A stretch of 64,000 nucleotides of DNA from Hyphomicrobiales bacterium (GCA_900465915.1 UBKJ01000029.1:3573-67572), one strand, 5' to 3'; shown: positions 47,072 to 56,576, counted from the stretch's first letter. The notes: generated by a model not told the origin, from the sequence alone. Translations and numbers: made by a program.

Positions 47072-47629
47072 TCAGCGGCCCTGCAACATCCGCGTCAGCT
47101 GGCTGGCGTCGGGCACCTGGCCGTTGGCGGTCAGCTTGTCGACCAGGCCCGGCAGGACCTGCGAGAGCTGGTTCAGCAGCTCGTTCTGGTCGATGCCGGC
47201 GTGCTGGGCGATCTCGCTCAGCGTCTTCTGGCCGAGCGCGTCGCCGAGCTGGCCCGGATCGATCGGGTGGTTGTCGCCCTGCCCGACCCAGGAATCGACC
47301 TTGTCGCCGAGGCCGGCCTGCTTGAGCTGGTCGAGAAGGCCGCCGAGGCCGCCGCCGAGCGGGCCGGGCGCGGCGGGCGCCTGCGCGGCCGCGCCGCCGG
47401 AGAGCGCGCCGCCGAGAAGGCCGCCCAGTCCGCCGAGCACGCCGCCCAGAAGGCCGCCGCCGCCCGAGGCCGAGGCGTCCGGCGCGGGCGCCGCCTGCTG
47501 ATCCGGCTGGTCGTGATGGCCGGAAAGCATCTTGCCCACCAGAAGCGCGCCGAGCGCGATCATGACCGGCTTGGCCAGGCTGCCGCCGGGGATGGGCGAA
47601 TTGTCCGAATTGCCGTCAAACAGTCCCAT
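47072..47629 (-). CDS. YidB family protein
   Basis: The 185-residue protein has the YidB/DUF937 pattern: MGLFDG start, a glycine-rich middle (GGLLGGVLGGLGGLLGG) and the C-terminal domain DQLKQAGLGDKVDSWVGQGDNHPI with LSEIAQHAGI. Function is unknown. It diverges from the glsB gene across 132 bp containing a perfect palindrome. A strong terminator closes it. Confidence 0.85.
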   Translation of the reverse strand: MGLFDGNSDNSPIPGGSLAKPVMIALGALLVGKMLSGHHDQPDQQAAPAPDASASGGGGLLGGVLGGLGGLLGGALSGGAAAQAPAAPGPLGGGLGGLLDQLKQAGLGDKVDSWVGQGDNHPIDPGQLGDALGQKTLSEIAQHAGIDQNELLNQLSQVLPGLVDKLTANGQVPDASQLTRMLQGR

Positions 47630-47681
47630 GGGTCCAACTCCCTGTTTTTAATTCCACCTAGAGTTAAGTGGTTTTCGTTCT

Positions 47682-47705
47682 TTGGCAAGCGTCATAGCTT
47701 GCCAA
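47682..47705. promoter_or_regulatory. Perfect inverted repeat between yidB and glsB
   Basis: TTGGCAAGC-N6-GCTTGCCAA, arms of 9 bp, lies 52 bp before the yidB start and 56 bp before the glsB start. As both genes read away from it, it is more likely a shared operator than a terminator. The protein that binds it is unknown. Confidence 0.55.
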
Positions 47706-47761
47706 AACGACGCGAGTATGAAAATTTTCCCCGGCGCACCCCGCGCATCGGGAGATTTTCG

Positions 47762-48022
47762 ATGTCAGTCATCAGCTGGATCATTCTCGGACTTATCGCA
47801 GGCTTCATCGGCAGCAAGATCGTCAACAAGAGCGGTCAGGGCATGTTCCTCGACATCGCGCTCGGCATCGTCGGCGCCATCATCGGCGGCGTCGTGTTCA
47901 ACTTCTTCGGCGCGCAGGGCGTCACCGGGCTGAACATCTACAGCCTGATCGTCTCGGTCATCGGCGCGATCATCGTGCTGTGGCTCTACCACATGATCAC
48001 CGGCAACCGTAACATCGGCTGA
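47762..48022 (+). CDS. GlsB/YeaQ/YmgE family stress-response membrane protein
   Basis: The 86-residue protein has three hydrophobic segments (WIILGLIAGFIGSKIV, IALGIVGAIIGGVVFNFFG, YSLIVSVIGAIIVLWLYHM), the family pattern with conserved glycines. Members are induced by general stress. The ATG at 47762 has GGGAGA upstream. A terminator follows, which also carries the start region of the DedA gene. Confidence 0.88.
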   Translation: MSVISWIILGLIAGFIGSKIVNKSGQGMFLDIALGIVGAIIGGVVFNFFGAQGVTGLNIYSLIVSVIGAIIVLWLYHMITGNRNIG

Positions 48023-48045
48023 CCCGGCTTCGATTTCCCTTCAAC

Positions 48046-48069
48046 GGCTCCGGCTCGCCGGAGCCTTTT
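48046..48069 (+). terminator. Terminator after glsB, abutting the DedA start region
   Basis: GGCTCCGG pairs perfectly with CCGGAGCC around CTCG, followed by TTTT. The 3' arm contains GGAG, the only Shine-Dalgarno-like sequence near the DedA gene. Confidence 0.9.
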
Positions 48070-48079
48070 GTTTGCTGAG

Positions 48080-48604
48080 ATGAGCTTTCTCGATCCCTAT
48101 ATCGCGGCCTACGGCGCATGGGCGCTGTTCGTCATCGTCTATCTGGAATCCTTCGGCGCGCCGCTGCCGGGCGAGAGCGCGCTGATCGCAAGCTCGCTGC
48201 TGGCGCTGCGCGGCACGCTGCATATCGAGGCGGTGCTTCTGGCGGTGTTCGTGGGCGCGGTGCTGGGCGACTGCACCGGCTACGCCATCGGCCATTTCGG
48301 CGGCCGGCGGCTGCTCACGCGCTACGGCTATCTGGTGAAGCTGACGCCGGAGCGGCTGGAGACGTTCGAGAAGCAGTTCGACGCGAAGGGGATCTATCTC
48401 GTCGCCACCGCGCGCTTCGTCGTGCTGCTGCGGCAGTTGAACGGGATCATCGCCGGCTCGATGCGGATGAATTTCTGGCATTTTCTGGCGGCCAACACGA
48501 TCGGAGCCGCGGGCTGGACGCTGGTCTGGGGCCTCGGCCCCTATCTGGTGAGCGGCGCGCTCGCGCCCTACGCCGCCCATCTGAAGGCCTTGTGGCCGTT
48601 CTAG
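48080..48604 (+). CDS. DedA family membrane protein
   Basis: DedA proteins are polytopic membrane proteins of the SNARE-associated/undecaprenyl-phosphate flippase superfamily. The 174-residue protein has YLESFGAPLPGESALIASSLLAL, GDCTGYAIGHFGG and RFVVLLRQLNGIIAGSMRM, the three DedA landmarks. The start may be ATG 48080 or TTG 48068, which would use GGAG in the terminator arm at a 4-base spacing. It converges on xseB with a 4-bp gap. Confidence 0.88.
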   Translation: MSFLDPYIAAYGAWALFVIVYLESFGAPLPGESALIASSLLALRGTLHIEAVLLAVFVGAVLGDCTGYAIGHFGGRRLLTRYGYLVKLTPERLETFEKQFDAKGIYLVATARFVVLLRQLNGIIAGSMRMNFWHFLAANTIGAAGWTLVWGLGPYLVSGALAPYAAHLKALWPF

Positions 48605-48608
48605 AATC

Positions 48609-48860
48609 TCACTCAGCGTCCAGCGGCTCGACGCCCACGGGCTGGCCGTCGCGGCCGACGCGGATCTTCTCGACCTTGTCCTCGGCGGATTTCAGCAGCG
48701 CGTCGCAATGCTTCTTCAGCGCCTCGCCGCGCTCGTAGATGCGGATCGATTCCTCGAGCGGCACGTCGCCGCGCTCCAGGTCGTCGACGATCTTCTCGAG
48801 CTGCTTCAAGGCGTCCTCGAAGCTCATCACCGCGATGTCGGGATTGGACGTTTCGCTCAT
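48609..48860 (-). CDS. xseB: Exodeoxyribonuclease VII small subunit
   Basis: XseB binds XseA to make the processive single-strand exonuclease VII. The 83-residue helical protein has the family pattern [34 protein letters not shown]. The ATG at 48860 has AGGGTGA upstream; a GTG nine bases earlier (48869) overlaps the deacetylase stop. xseA is not in the window. Pairing with the deacetylase gene is usual in rhizobia. Confidence 0.94.
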   Translation of the reverse strand: MSETSNPDIAVMSFEDALKQLEKIVDDLERGDVPLEESIRIYERGEALKKHCDALLKSAEDKVEKIRVGRDGQPVGVEPLDAE

Positions 48861-48865
48861 CTGAT

Positions 48866-49816
48866 TCACCCTTTCAGCAGCCGCGTCATATGCGCTGACA
48901 CCGATTGCGACAAGCCCTCTAGATCGTATCCGCCCTCGAGCAGGCTCACGAGGCGGTGCTCGCAGAATCGCTCCGCCCGCTCCATCAGCTTGCCGGTGGC
49001 CCAGTCGAAATCCGCCTCGGTGAGGTTGATCTCGGCCAACGGATCGCGGAAATGCGCGTCGAATCCGGCGGAAATAAGGATCAGGTCCGGGCGGAAATCG
49101 TCGAGCGCCGGCAGCACCCGCGTCGTGAAGGCCTCGCGGAATTCGCGCCCGCCGGTGTCCGGCGACAGCGGCGCGTTGACGATGTTGCCGACGCCGGTCT
49201 CCTCCCTCGCGCCCGAGCCCGGATAGAGCGGGAACTGGTGCGTCGAGCAGAACAGCACGCTCGGATCGTCCTGGAAAATGTCCTGCGTGCCGTTGCCGTG
49301 ATGCACGTCCCAGTCGACGATGGCGACGCGCTCGGCGCCATGGACCTTCTGCGCGTGGCGGGCGGCGATGGCGACGGAGTTGAACAGGCAGAAACCCATG
49401 GCCTTGCCGCGCTCGGCGTGGTGGCCGGGTGGACGGGCGGCGACGAAGCCGTTATGGGCGCGGCCGGCGAAAACGTCGTCCACAAGCCCCGTGGCTGCGC
49501 CGATGGCCGTCAGCGCCGCGTCCATGCTCCTGGGGCTGACATAGGTGTCGCCGTCGAGCCTGACGATCGGCTGCGGCCGCTCGGGATCGTCATAGGCCTC
49601 TGGAATGCGCGCCCGCACCGCCTCCAGATGCTCCTCCGGATGGGCGAGCAGCACCGCCTCGGGCGCGGCCGGCGTCGCCTCGACGCGTTCGAGGCGGTGG
49701 AAATCCTCGCCCTCCATCACGCTCATCAGCGCGCGGATGCGGTCGGGGCGCTCGGGATGCCCGGCGGGGGTCAGGTGCTCCAGATAGAGCGGATGCCAGT
49801 AAAGCCGTGTGGTCAT
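48866..49816 (-). CDS. Histone deacetylase family protein
   Basis: The 316-residue zinc hydrolase has the class II HDAC/AcuC motifs [29 protein letters not shown] and ISAGFDAHF, containing the catalytic histidine pair and zinc ligands. Bacterial members act on acetylpolyamines or acetylated proteins. It precedes xseB, with its stop next to that gene's start. Substrate not determinable here. Confidence 0.9.
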   Translation of the reverse strand: MTTRLYWHPLYLEHLTPAGHPERPDRIRALMSVMEGEDFHRLERVEATPAAPEAVLLAHPEEHLEAVRARIPEAYDDPERPQPIVRLDGDTYVSPRSMDAALTAIGAATGLVDDVFAGRAHNGFVAARPPGHHAERGKAMGFCLFNSVAIAARHAQKVHGAERVAIVDWDVHHGNGTQDIFQDDPSVLFCSTHQFPLYPGSGAREETGVGNIVNAPLSPDTGGREFREAFTTRVLPALDDFRPDLILISAGFDAHFRDPLAEINLTEADFDWATGKLMERAERFCEHRLVSLLEGGYDLEGLSQSVSAHMTRLLKG

Positions 49817-49876
49817 GGCGCCATCCTAACCGATGAAAACGGGCGCGACTATGTCGGCCCCGCCCGTTCCCTCAAA

Positions 49877-50971
49877 TCAGACGCGGCCCGTCTGGCCGCG
49901 ATGACGCAGGTAATGGTCGGCGACGGCGCAGGCCACCATGGCCTCGCCGATCGGCACGGCGCGGATGCCGACGCAAGGGTCGTGGCGGCCCTTGGTCATC
50001 ACGTCCACCTCCTGGCCGTCCTTGTCGATGGAGCGGCGCGGGGTGAGGATCGACGAGGTCGGCTTGACCGCGAAGCGCGCCACCACCGGCGCGCCGGTGG
50101 CGATGCCGCCCAGCACGCCGCCGGCGTGGTTGGACAGGAAGAACGGCTTGCCGTCATTGCCCATGCGCATCTCGTCGGCGTTCTCCTCGCCGGTCAGGCG
50201 GGCGGCGGCGAAGCCGTCGCCGATCTCGACGCCCTTGACGGCGTTGACCGACATCAGGAGGCCGGCGATGTCCTGGTCGAGCTTGCCGTAGATCGGCGCG
50301 CCGATGCCGGCCGGCACGCCCTCGGCGACGATCTCGATGATGGCGCCCACGGACGAGCCCGCCTTGCGCAAGCCGTCGAGATAATCGGCGAAGACCTCGA
50401 CCGAGCCGGCGTCGGGGCAGAAGAAGGGATTGTTGTCGACCTCGGCCCAGTTCCAGCGCGAGCGGTCGATGTCGTGCACGCCCATCGACACCAGCGCGCC
50501 CTTGACCTGCAGCCCCGGCACGATCTTGCGCGCGATGGCGCCGGCGGCGACGCGCGCCGCCGTCTCGCGCGCCGAGGAGCGGCCGCCGCCGCGATAGTCG
50601 CGGATGCCGTATTTGACGTCATAGGCGTAGTCGGCGTGGCCGGGGCGGTACTGCCGCGCGATGTCGCCGTAATCCTTGGAGCGCTGGTCGGTGTTCTCGA
50701 TGATCATCGAGATCGGCGTGCCGGTGCTGGTCAGCGTGACGCCGTCCTCGCCGGCGAGCACGCCCGACAGGATGCGCACCTGGTCGGGCTCGCGGCGCTG
50801 GGTGGTGTATTTCGACTGGCCGGGCTTGCGCTTGTCGAGATAGGACTGGATCTCGGCCTCGGTGAAGGTGATCCCGGGCGGGCAGCCGTCCACCACGCAA
50901 CCGAGCGCCGGACCGTGGCTTTCGCCCCAGGTGGTGACGCGGAACAAATGGCCGAAACTGTTGTGAGACAT
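49877..50971 (-). CDS. aroC: Chorismate synthase
   Basis: AroC converts EPSP to chorismate, the last shared step of aromatic amino-acid synthesis, and needs reduced FMN. The 364-residue protein has the family signatures [18 protein letters not shown] and [19 protein letters not shown] and ends with the GHDPCVG/RAVPI region. Length is normal. It has its own upstream region of 254 bp, with no neighbour in the pathway here. Confidence 0.96.
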   Translation of the reverse strand: MSHNSFGHLFRVTTWGESHGPALGCVVDGCPPGITFTEAEIQSYLDKRKPGQSKYTTQRREPDQVRILSGVLAGEDGVTLTSTGTPISMIIENTDQRSKDYGDIARQYRPGHADYAYDVKYGIRDYRGGGRSSARETAARVAAGAIARKIVPGLQVKGALVSMGVHDIDRSRWNWAEVDNNPFFCPDAGSVEVFADYLDGLRKAGSSVGAIIEIVAEGVPAGIGAPIYGKLDQDIAGLLMSVNAVKGVEIGDGFAAARLTGEENADEMRMGNDGKPFFLSNHAGGVLGGIATGAPVVARFAVKPTSSILTPRRSIDKDGQEVDVMTKGRHDPCVGIRAVPIGEAMVACAVADHYLRHRGQTGRV

Positions 50972-51225
50972 GAGGGCGGGTCCAGTCTTGCTTGCATGAC
51001 GGAGCGGGCGCGGCGCCTCCGTCGGTTCGGGCCGGTTTTAACGGGCTTTGACGGCCCGGTCAAACCGCCCGGCGGAAGACAAGGTTTTTCCTTCGGATGA
51101 GCCACTTATGGCATTTTTTTTGACACATTCGGCAAGCAAATCTGAGGGAACGCGAAACTTCGGACGCCCCGGCGGCCAAGCGCCAGTGTTTTGAGTTGAA
51201 AGGCGCAACCAAAGGAACGGAAATC

Positions 51226-51477
51226 ATGCAGTATCTGGTGGGACTGATCCTCATCGTCGCATCCCTCTTCTCCACCGTCGCCATGGCCGACGACGCCGAA
51301 GGCAAGATCACGGGCATCAACAAGGACAGCGACACCATCACGCTCGACGACGGCCAGACCTACAAGCTGCCGGGCGAGTTCGACTATTCGGCCATAAACA
51401 AGGGCATGAAGGTCATCATCGTCTACGACGTGGTCGACGACACCCGCTTCATCACCGACATCCAGGAAGCCCCATAA
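51226..51477 (+). CDS. DUF1344 domain-containing secreted protein
   Basis: The 83-residue protein has a signal peptide (MQYLVGLILIVASLFSTVAMA) and the DUF1344 body (GKITGINKDSDTITLDDGQTYKLP), a small beta-domain of unknown function common in rhizobia. The ATG at 51226 has AGGAACGG upstream; the in-frame ATG at 51196 is rejected for lack of one. It converges on the phosphatase gene 15 bp away. Confidence 0.85.
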   Translation: MQYLVGLILIVASLFSTVAMADDAEGKITGINKDSDTITLDDGQTYKLPGEFDYSAINKGMKVIIVYDVVDDTRFITDIQEAP

Positions 51478-51492
51478 GGCCCGGAGTAAGGC

Positions 51493-52086
51493 TCACAGCC
51501 ATTCCAATTTGCCGCCGGTGAGCCGCAGGATCTTGTCCTGCGGCACGCTCAGATTGGCCGCGTCGTGGCCGTCGAGGCCGCCATAGAGGAAGAACAGGGT
51601 GCGGATGCAGCCGCCATGGGTGACGCAGACCGTCGGCCATTCCACCGCCTCGACCCAGCGCCCGATGCGGCGCGACAGCATCATGTAGCTTTCCGCCGTG
51701 GCGCCGGGCGGCACGAAATTCCACTTGTCGCGGGCGCGCGCCTCGATCAGGTCCTCGCGCGTCTCGGCGATGTCCTCCATCATGGAGCCCTGCCAGTCGC
51801 CGAAATTGACCTCCATCAATTGCGGGTCGGTGCGGAAGTCGTAGGGGTCGAGCCCCATGCGCAGGCGGATGCGCTCCATGGTCTCGCGGGTGCGGCGCAG
51901 CGGGCTCGCCACGAAGTCGAAGCCGGCGCCGGCGCCGATCAGCGTCTTCAGCATGTCGCCGTTGCGGTCGGCCTGGGTGCGGCCGAGCGCGTTGATGTCG
52001 ATGTCGAGCTGGCCCTGAATGCGCTGGGAGACGTTCCAGTCCGTTTCGCCATGACGCGAAAAATAGATGACCTCGCGGGGCGCCAC
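51493..52086 (-). CDS. Histidine phosphatase (phosphoglycerate mutase-like)
   Basis: The 197-residue protein has the branch signature FSRHGETDWN (phosphohistidine in RHG) and the second histidine in VTHGGCIR. Family members include phosphoglycerate mutases and many phosphatases; the fit here is a general phosphatase rather than a confirmed GpmB. The start is GTG at 52086 with AGGGAGA upstream. It follows fabI after a 57-bp gap with a hairpin. Confidence 0.87.
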   Translation of the reverse strand: MAPREVIYFSRHGETDWNVSQRIQGQLDIDINALGRTQADRNGDMLKTLIGAGAGFDFVASPLRRTRETMERIRLRMGLDPYDFRTDPQLMEVNFGDWQGSMMEDIAETREDLIEARARDKWNFVPPGATAESYMMLSRRIGRWVEAVEWPTVCVTHGGCIRTLFFLYGGLDGHDAANLSVPQDKILRLTGGKLEWL

Positions 52087-52117
52087 ACAATTCTCCCTGA
52101 AGTTTTCCGGAAGGAGA

Positions 52118-52139
52118 CCGCCTCCCCGACGGGAGGCGG
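52118..52139 (-). other. GC hairpin between fabI and the phosphatase gene
   Basis: CCGCCTCCC pairs perfectly with GGGAGGCGG around a 4-nt loop, 4-26 bp after the fabI stop. No T-run follows, so partial attenuation is more likely than termination. Confidence 0.5.
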
Positions 52140-52143
52140 AGGA

Positions 52144-52962
52144 TCAGTCCTTGACCACCGAAATGTCGGGGGCGTCGACGGCCTTCATGCCGATGACGTG
52201 ATAGCCGCTGTCGGCGTGGTGGACCTCGCCCGTCACCGAGCGCGACAGGTCCGACAGGAAATAGAGGCCGACGTCGCCCACTTCCTCGATGGTGACGGTG
52301 CGGCGCAGCGGCGCGTTGTACTCGTTCCATTTGAGGATATAGCGGAAATCGCCGATGCCGGAGGCGGCCAGCGTCTTGATCGGGCCGGCCGAAATGGCGT
52401 TGACGCGGATGTTCTGCGGGCCGAGGTCGACGGCGAGATATTTGACGCTCGCCTCCAGCGCGGCCTTGGCCACGCCCATGACGTTGTAGTTGGGCATGAC
52501 CTTCTCGGCGCCGTAATAGGTCAGCGTCAGGATCGAGCCGCCGTCGGCCATCAGCTTCTCGGCGCGGCGGGCCACCGCCGTCAGCGAATAGACCGAGATC
52601 AGCATGGTGTTGGAGAAATTGGCCTCGGAGGTGTCGACGTAGCGGCCGGTCAGCTCGTCCTTGTCGGAGAAGCCGATGGCGTGGACCAGGAAGTCCAGCT
52701 TGCCCCACTCCTTCTCGATGGCGTCGAAGACGGCGTCGATGCTGGCGGCGTCGGCCACGTCGCAATGCCCGGCCACGAAGGCGCCCAGCTCGGCGGCCAG
52801 CGGCTCCACGCGTTTCTTCAATGCGTCGCCCTGATAGGTGAACGCCAGCTCCGCGCCGGCCTCGCGTGCGGCTTTGGCGATGCCCCATGCGATGGAGCGA
52901 TTATTGGCCACGCCGAGAATCAATCCACGCTTGCCCTGCAACAAACCAGACTGTGCCGTCAT
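52144..52962 (-). CDS. fabI: Enoyl-[acyl-carrier-protein] reductase (NADH), FabI
   Basis: FabI reduces trans-2-enoyl-ACP and is the triclosan-sensitive step of fatty-acid elongation. The 272-residue SDR-like protein has LILGVANNRSIAWGIAKA near the N terminus and YNVMGVAKAALEASVKYLA around the active-site tyrosine and lysine. It complements the fab genes at 20-23 kb, which lack a FabI. SD GAGGACCC precedes the ATG. Confidence 0.95.
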   Translation of the reverse strand: MTAQSGLLQGKRGLILGVANNRSIAWGIAKAAREAGAELAFTYQGDALKKRVEPLAAELGAFVAGHCDVADAASIDAVFDAIEKEWGKLDFLVHAIGFSDKDELTGRYVDTSEANFSNTMLISVYSLTAVARRAEKLMADGGSILTLTYYGAEKVMPNYNVMGVAKAALEASVKYLAVDLGPQNIRVNAISAGPIKTLAASGIGDFRYILKWNEYNAPLRRTVTIEEVGDVGLYFLSDLSRSVTGEVHHADSGYHVIGMKAVDAPDISVVKD

Positions 52963-53135
52963 TAAGGGTCCTCATTGAAACAATCGTTTCTCGCCCTATC
53001 GCACAGCGCGGCCTCGCCATCAAGCAATTGCAGATAAAAAGCGGGGTATTGTCGCAGCGCCGCGACGCGGCGGCGACGCCGCCCGCGTCCTTTAGCCGGC
53101 GATCTTTCTCCGCTGAGGCCGATCTGGCCCTATCG

Positions 53136-54056
53136 TCAGGCTACATGGCGCTTCTGGAAAAAGGCCTCCAGCGCCTCGTCGCCGCCCTCGGGCAGCATGA
53201 TGCGGACATGGACGTAGAGGTCGCCGCGCCCGCCGGACTTGAGCGGCAGGCCCTTCTCCTTGAGCCGCAGCACCTTGTCGGAGCTGGACCAGGCCGGCAC
53301 CCGCACCGCGATGCGGCCGTCGAGCGTCTCCACCTCCTGCTTGCCGCCCAGCACCGCGTCGGCGAGCGCCACCGGCAGGTCCACATGCACGTCGCGGCCC
53401 TCGAGCCGGAAGCGCGGATGCGGCCGGAAGCGGATCGTCACCAGCGCGTCGCCGGGGGTCCCGCCATGGGCGGCCTCGCCCTGGCCCTTGAGGCGGATGG
53501 TCTGGCCGTCCTCGACATAGGCGGGCAGCTTGATCTTGAGATGCTTGCCGTTGGGGAACACCGCCTCGACCTTCTCGGCCCCGGCGACCTGCGCCAGGGT
53601 GACGTCGATTGCGGCCGAAAGGTCGGCGCCGCGCGCCGGGCCGGAACGGTTGCGGCGCCCGCCGCCGCCGAAAGCGCCGCCGAAGATGTCGTTCAATATG
53701 TCCTCGCCGAAGCCGCCGCCCTGCTGGAAGCCGCCGGCGCCGCCGCGAAAGCCGAAGGGGCCCTCGCCGCCCTGCTGGCGGAAGCCCGCGAAGGGGTCGC
53801 CCTGCCCGCCGCCGCCGAAACCCTGGTAGACCGGCTTGCCCTCGGCGTCGATCTCGCCGCGGTCGAACCTGGCGCGGGTCTCCTTGTCGCCGACGATCTC
53901 ATAGGCCTGGTTGACCTCGGCGAAGCGCTCCTTCGCCTTGGGATCGTCCTGGTTCTGATCCGGATGGTGCTTCTTGGCCAGCTTGCGAAAGGCCGATTTG
54001 ATTTCCTCGGGCTTCGCCGTCTTGGCGACGCCCAGCACGCTATAGGGATCGCGCAT
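53136..54056 (-). CDS. DnaJ C-terminal-domain co-chaperone (CbpA-like)
   Basis: The 306-residue protein has an N-terminal J domain with the HPD motif (KKHHPDQN, near 28-35), a Gly/Phe-rich linker, and the DnaJ C-terminal substrate domain; the central zinc fingers of canonical DnaJ are missing. This matches CbpA-type J proteins that work with DnaK. An in-frame start is at 54056. It precedes fabI by 173 bp. Confidence 0.9.
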   Translation of the reverse strand: MRDPYSVLGVAKTAKPEEIKSAFRKLAKKHHPDQNQDDPKAKERFAEVNQAYEIVGDKETRARFDRGEIDAEGKPVYQGFGGGGQGDPFAGFRQQGGEGPFGFRGGAGGFQQGGGFGEDILNDIFGGAFGGGGRRNRSGPARGADLSAAIDVTLAQVAGAEKVEAVFPNGKHLKIKLPAYVEDGQTIRLKGQGEAAHGGTPGDALVTIRFRPHPRFRLEGRDVHVDLPVALADAVLGGKQEVETLDGRIAVRVPAWSSSDKVLRLKEKGLPLKSGGRGDLYVHVRIMLPEGGDEALEAFFQKRHVA

Positions 54057-54175
54057 CGCATTCCTCGTCTGGGAGAAGACGGCCGCGCGCGGCCGCCCGA
54101 TTGGATTCGGCCCGAAGGCCTTCGCCCCTCATATGCGCATGTCGGCGGCGAAATTCCAGTGCGGAGCGCGTCTTT

Positions 54176-54634
54176 TCAGAGCGGGGCGAAGGATGTCAGC
54201 GTCCATTGGCCGCCCTGCTGCATGCAGGTCTCGCCCTTATAGAGCGACACGCCGTCGAAGGCCTCGCGCGAGGTCTCGAACTGGCGGCAGAGATGGCCGT
54301 CCTTGTTGCTTTCGGCGATGGTGGTGATCTTGCCCTGGCTGCCCGTGTCGGGATTGGCCCAGGGGGCCGGCTTCTTGCCCCATTGGGTGAAGTTGAGCGC
54401 CGAGACCACGTTCTGGATCGCCGACTGGTCGGAACGGCGGCCCGGATCGGCCTCCGCCTTCACGGAGCCGGTGACGGCGGTCGCGTCGGGCGCGGCCTTC
54501 TCCATGCTGAAGCCGCCCATCGCGCAACCGGAAATTGCGGCCGTCATCAGCGCCACCGCCGCGACGCGGACCGGAAAGCCCGCGCGAAGCGCCTCGTGGA
54601 GCCTTTCAGGACGGCGTTGTGTTCCGATAACCAA
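54176..54634 (-). CDS. Lipoprotein, RT0821/17-kDa surface antigen family
   Basis: The 152-residue protein has a signal ending in the lipobox ISGC (Cys37) and a C-terminal domain of the rickettsial 17-kDa-antigen type, with PWANPDTGSQGKITT, HLCRQFETSREAFDG and YKGETCMQQGGQWTLTSF. It should be an outer-membrane or periplasmic lipoprotein. The start appears to be a TTG at 54634 with AAGGGAAAG upstream; a shorter start would damage the signal peptide. Confidence 0.82.
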   Translation of the reverse strand: MVIGTQRRPERLHEALRAGFPVRVAAVALMTAAISGCAMGGFSMEKAAPDATAVTGSVKAEADPGRRSDQSAIQNVVSALNFTQWGKKPAPWANPDTGSQGKITTIAESNKDGHLCRQFETSREAFDGVSLYKGETCMQQGGQWTLTSFAPL

Positions 54635-54947
54635 GGTCTTTCCCTTATTCTGCCCGTCAGGATTGCATGGAGTATGAGTATCCGCGCGTTAACAGGAGGT
54701 TTGCGGGCAGAGTTAACAAATCGTACCCTGCTTACAACGGCGATTGGGGAAAGGCCAGAGAAGGCGCGCAAGTTTTGTTCGCCCGGCGCCAAAAGCGGAA
54801 AAAGCCGCAAGGCGGGGCCGGCTAAAACGGGCGCGGCGGGGCATGGACAAAGCTCGCGATTTGGACCAAGCTTCCGCCCGGACACGGCGACCGCGCCGCG
54901 CCGGCGCGCGACGCCGACTTCATGAAAACCCTTTTGAAAACATCGAC
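54635..54947. other. Gene-free divergent region, lipoprotein / pdxH
   Basis: This 313-bp region holds both promoters. Two GTTAAC hexamers lie 22 bp apart near 54690-54720, and the DNA around them is more AT-rich than the average. I see no ORF with a good ribosome binding site and no clear promoter. Confidence 0.5.
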
Positions 54948-55559
54948 ATGACAAACGCAAGCGACGACTTCACCCAATCCTCCGAGCCGTTCGAGCTGTT
55001 CGCGCAATGGCTCGCCGACGCCGCGAAGAGCGAGCCGAACGACCCCAACGCCGTGGCGCTCGCCACCGTCGACCCGGAGGGCATGCCCAATGTGCGCATG
55101 GTGCTTCTAAAGGACTTCGACGGGCAGGGTTTCGTCTTCTACACAAATTATGAAAGCCGGAAAGGACAGGAAATCCTGTCGGCCGGCAAGGCGGCGATGT
55201 GCTTCCACTGGAAGACGCTGCGGCGGCAGGTGCGGGTGCGCGGGCCGGTGGAGCCGGTGAGCGCGGCGGAGGCCGACGCCTATTACGCCTCGCGCCCGCG
55301 CGGCAGCCGCATCGGCGCCTGGGCGTCGAAGCAGTCGCGGCCGCTGGAAAGCCGCTTCGCGCTGGAGAAGGCGGTGGCGGAATATACGGCCCGATACGCC
55401 ATCGGCGACATTCCGCGCCCGTCCTACTGGTCGGGCTTCCGCATCCGGCCGGTGTCGATCGAGTTCTGGCACGACCGCCCCTTCCGCCTGCACGACCGGG
55501 TGCTGTTCACGCGCGCGGCGCCCGAGGGCGACTGGGGCAAGGAGCGGCTTTATCCGTGA
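54948..55559 (+). CDS. pdxH: Pyridoxamine 5'-phosphate oxidase
   Basis: PdxH oxidises pyridoxine/pyridoxamine 5'-phosphate to PLP with FMN. The 203-residue protein has the FMN-binding region [26 protein letters not shown] and the C-terminal [12 protein letters not shown]...WGKERLYP tail. It has no good ribosome binding site. Its stop codon touches the ubiA stop (TGATCA), with no spacer between converging genes. Confidence 0.94.
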   Translation: MTNASDDFTQSSEPFELFAQWLADAAKSEPNDPNAVALATVDPEGMPNVRMVLLKDFDGQGFVFYTNYESRKGQEILSAGKAAMCFHWKTLRRQVRVRGPVEPVSAAEADAYYASRPRGSRIGAWASKQSRPLESRFALEKAVAEYTARYAIGDIPRPSYWSGFRIRPVSIEFWHDRPFRLHDRVLFTRAAPEGDWGKERLYP

Positions 55560-56576
55560 TCAAACGAGCGGCTTGACCGCCACCCACAGGCTGCCCAGCA
55601 CCAGGCCGAGGAAGATCAGCCAGCCGACGACGTTGTTGGAGCGGAACAGGCGCAGGCACTGGTCGGGATTGTCGATGTCGAGCACCAGGATCTGGCGGTA
55701 GAGATGCACCGCCGCCGCCAGCAATCCCGCCAGCGCCGGCATCGGCGCCTGGGCCAGCGCGAAGGCGGCGGCGAAGCAGCCGATGGCGCCGCCATAGAGC
55801 ACGATCAGCGCCGTCTTCGTGTGGCGGCCGAACAGGCGCGCGGTCGAACGCACGCCGACCAGCGCGTCGTCCTCCTTGTCCTGATGGGCGTAGATGGTGT
55901 CGTAGCCGATGGTCCACAGGATCGCGCCGACATAGAGAAGCAGCGGCGGCAGGTCGAGCGAGCCGCGCACCGTCGCCCAGCCCATCAGCGCGCCCCAGGA
56001 AAAGGCCATGCCGAGCACGAGCTGCGGCCAGTCGGTGACGCGCTTCATGAAGGGATAGGCGGCGACGATGACAAGCGAGACCACGCCCAGCCCGACCGAG
56101 AACCAGTTGAACTGCAGCAGCACCGCGAGGCCGACCAGCGTCTGCAGGACGATGAAGAGCTTGGCCTGTTTGCGCGTCACCTGCCCCGAGGGCAGCGGGC
56201 GCGAGCGGGTGCGGTCGACCTTGTCGTCGATGTCCTGGTCGACGAGGTCGTTATAGGTGCAGCCGGCGCCGCGCATGGCCACCGCGCCGACGAGGAACAG
56301 CACCAGATGCCAGAGCGAGGGCGTGACGGCCCAGGCGCCGTCGCCGGGCCTGGCGCCCGCGCCGGCCACCAGCGCCGCCGACCACCAGCAGGGCCACAGC
56401 AGCAATTGCCAGCCGATCGGCCGGTCCCAGCGCGCGAGCTGCGCATAGGGCCAGAGCGCGCGCGGCAGGACGCGATAGACCCAGGCGCCGGACGGGGCGG
56501 CGTCCTTCACCCAGCCCTGCGCGCTGCGCGACTGAATCGGGGAATCTGTCTTCGACTGCTGCATGGTGGCGTCCAT
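55560..56576 (-). CDS. ubiA: 4-hydroxybenzoate polyprenyltransferase
   Basis: UbiA prenylates 4-hydroxybenzoate in ubiquinone synthesis. The 338-residue membrane protein has eight or nine helices and the first aspartate motif NDLVDQDIDDKVDRT with RSRPLPSG, and the second as DTIYAHQDKEDDALVGVRS. The annotated start (MDATMQQ) may be the second ATG at 56564. Converges on pdxH with no gap. Length and motifs are normal. Confidence 0.94.
   Translation of the reverse strand: MDATMQQSKTDSPIQSRSAQGWVKDAAPSGAWVYRVLPRALWPYAQLARWDRPIGWQLLLWPCWWSAALVAGAGARPGDGAWAVTPSLWHLVLFLVGAVAMRGAGCTYNDLVDQDIDDKVDRTRSRPLPSGQVTRKQAKLFIVLQTLVGLAVLLQFNWFSVGLGVVSLVIVAAYPFMKRVTDWPQLVLGMAFSWGALMGWATVRGSLDLPPLLLYVGAILWTIGYDTIYAHQDKEDDALVGVRSTARLFGRHTKTALIVLYGGAIGCFAAAFALAQAPMPALAGLLAAAVHLYRQILVLDIDNPDQCLRLFRSNNVVGWLIFLGLVLGSLWVAVKPLV

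Noticed and set aside
44128..47325. 1065-codon plus-strand ORF antisense to dxs and pirin
   Set aside because: Composition is the typical antisense-frame mixture, it spans two unrelated genes, and the true genes have strong motifs on the other strand.
51120..51148. TTGACA as a -35 box for the DUF1344 gene
   Set aside because: No acceptable -10 sequence lies 16-18 bp downstream (TGAGGG), so I do not call a promoter.
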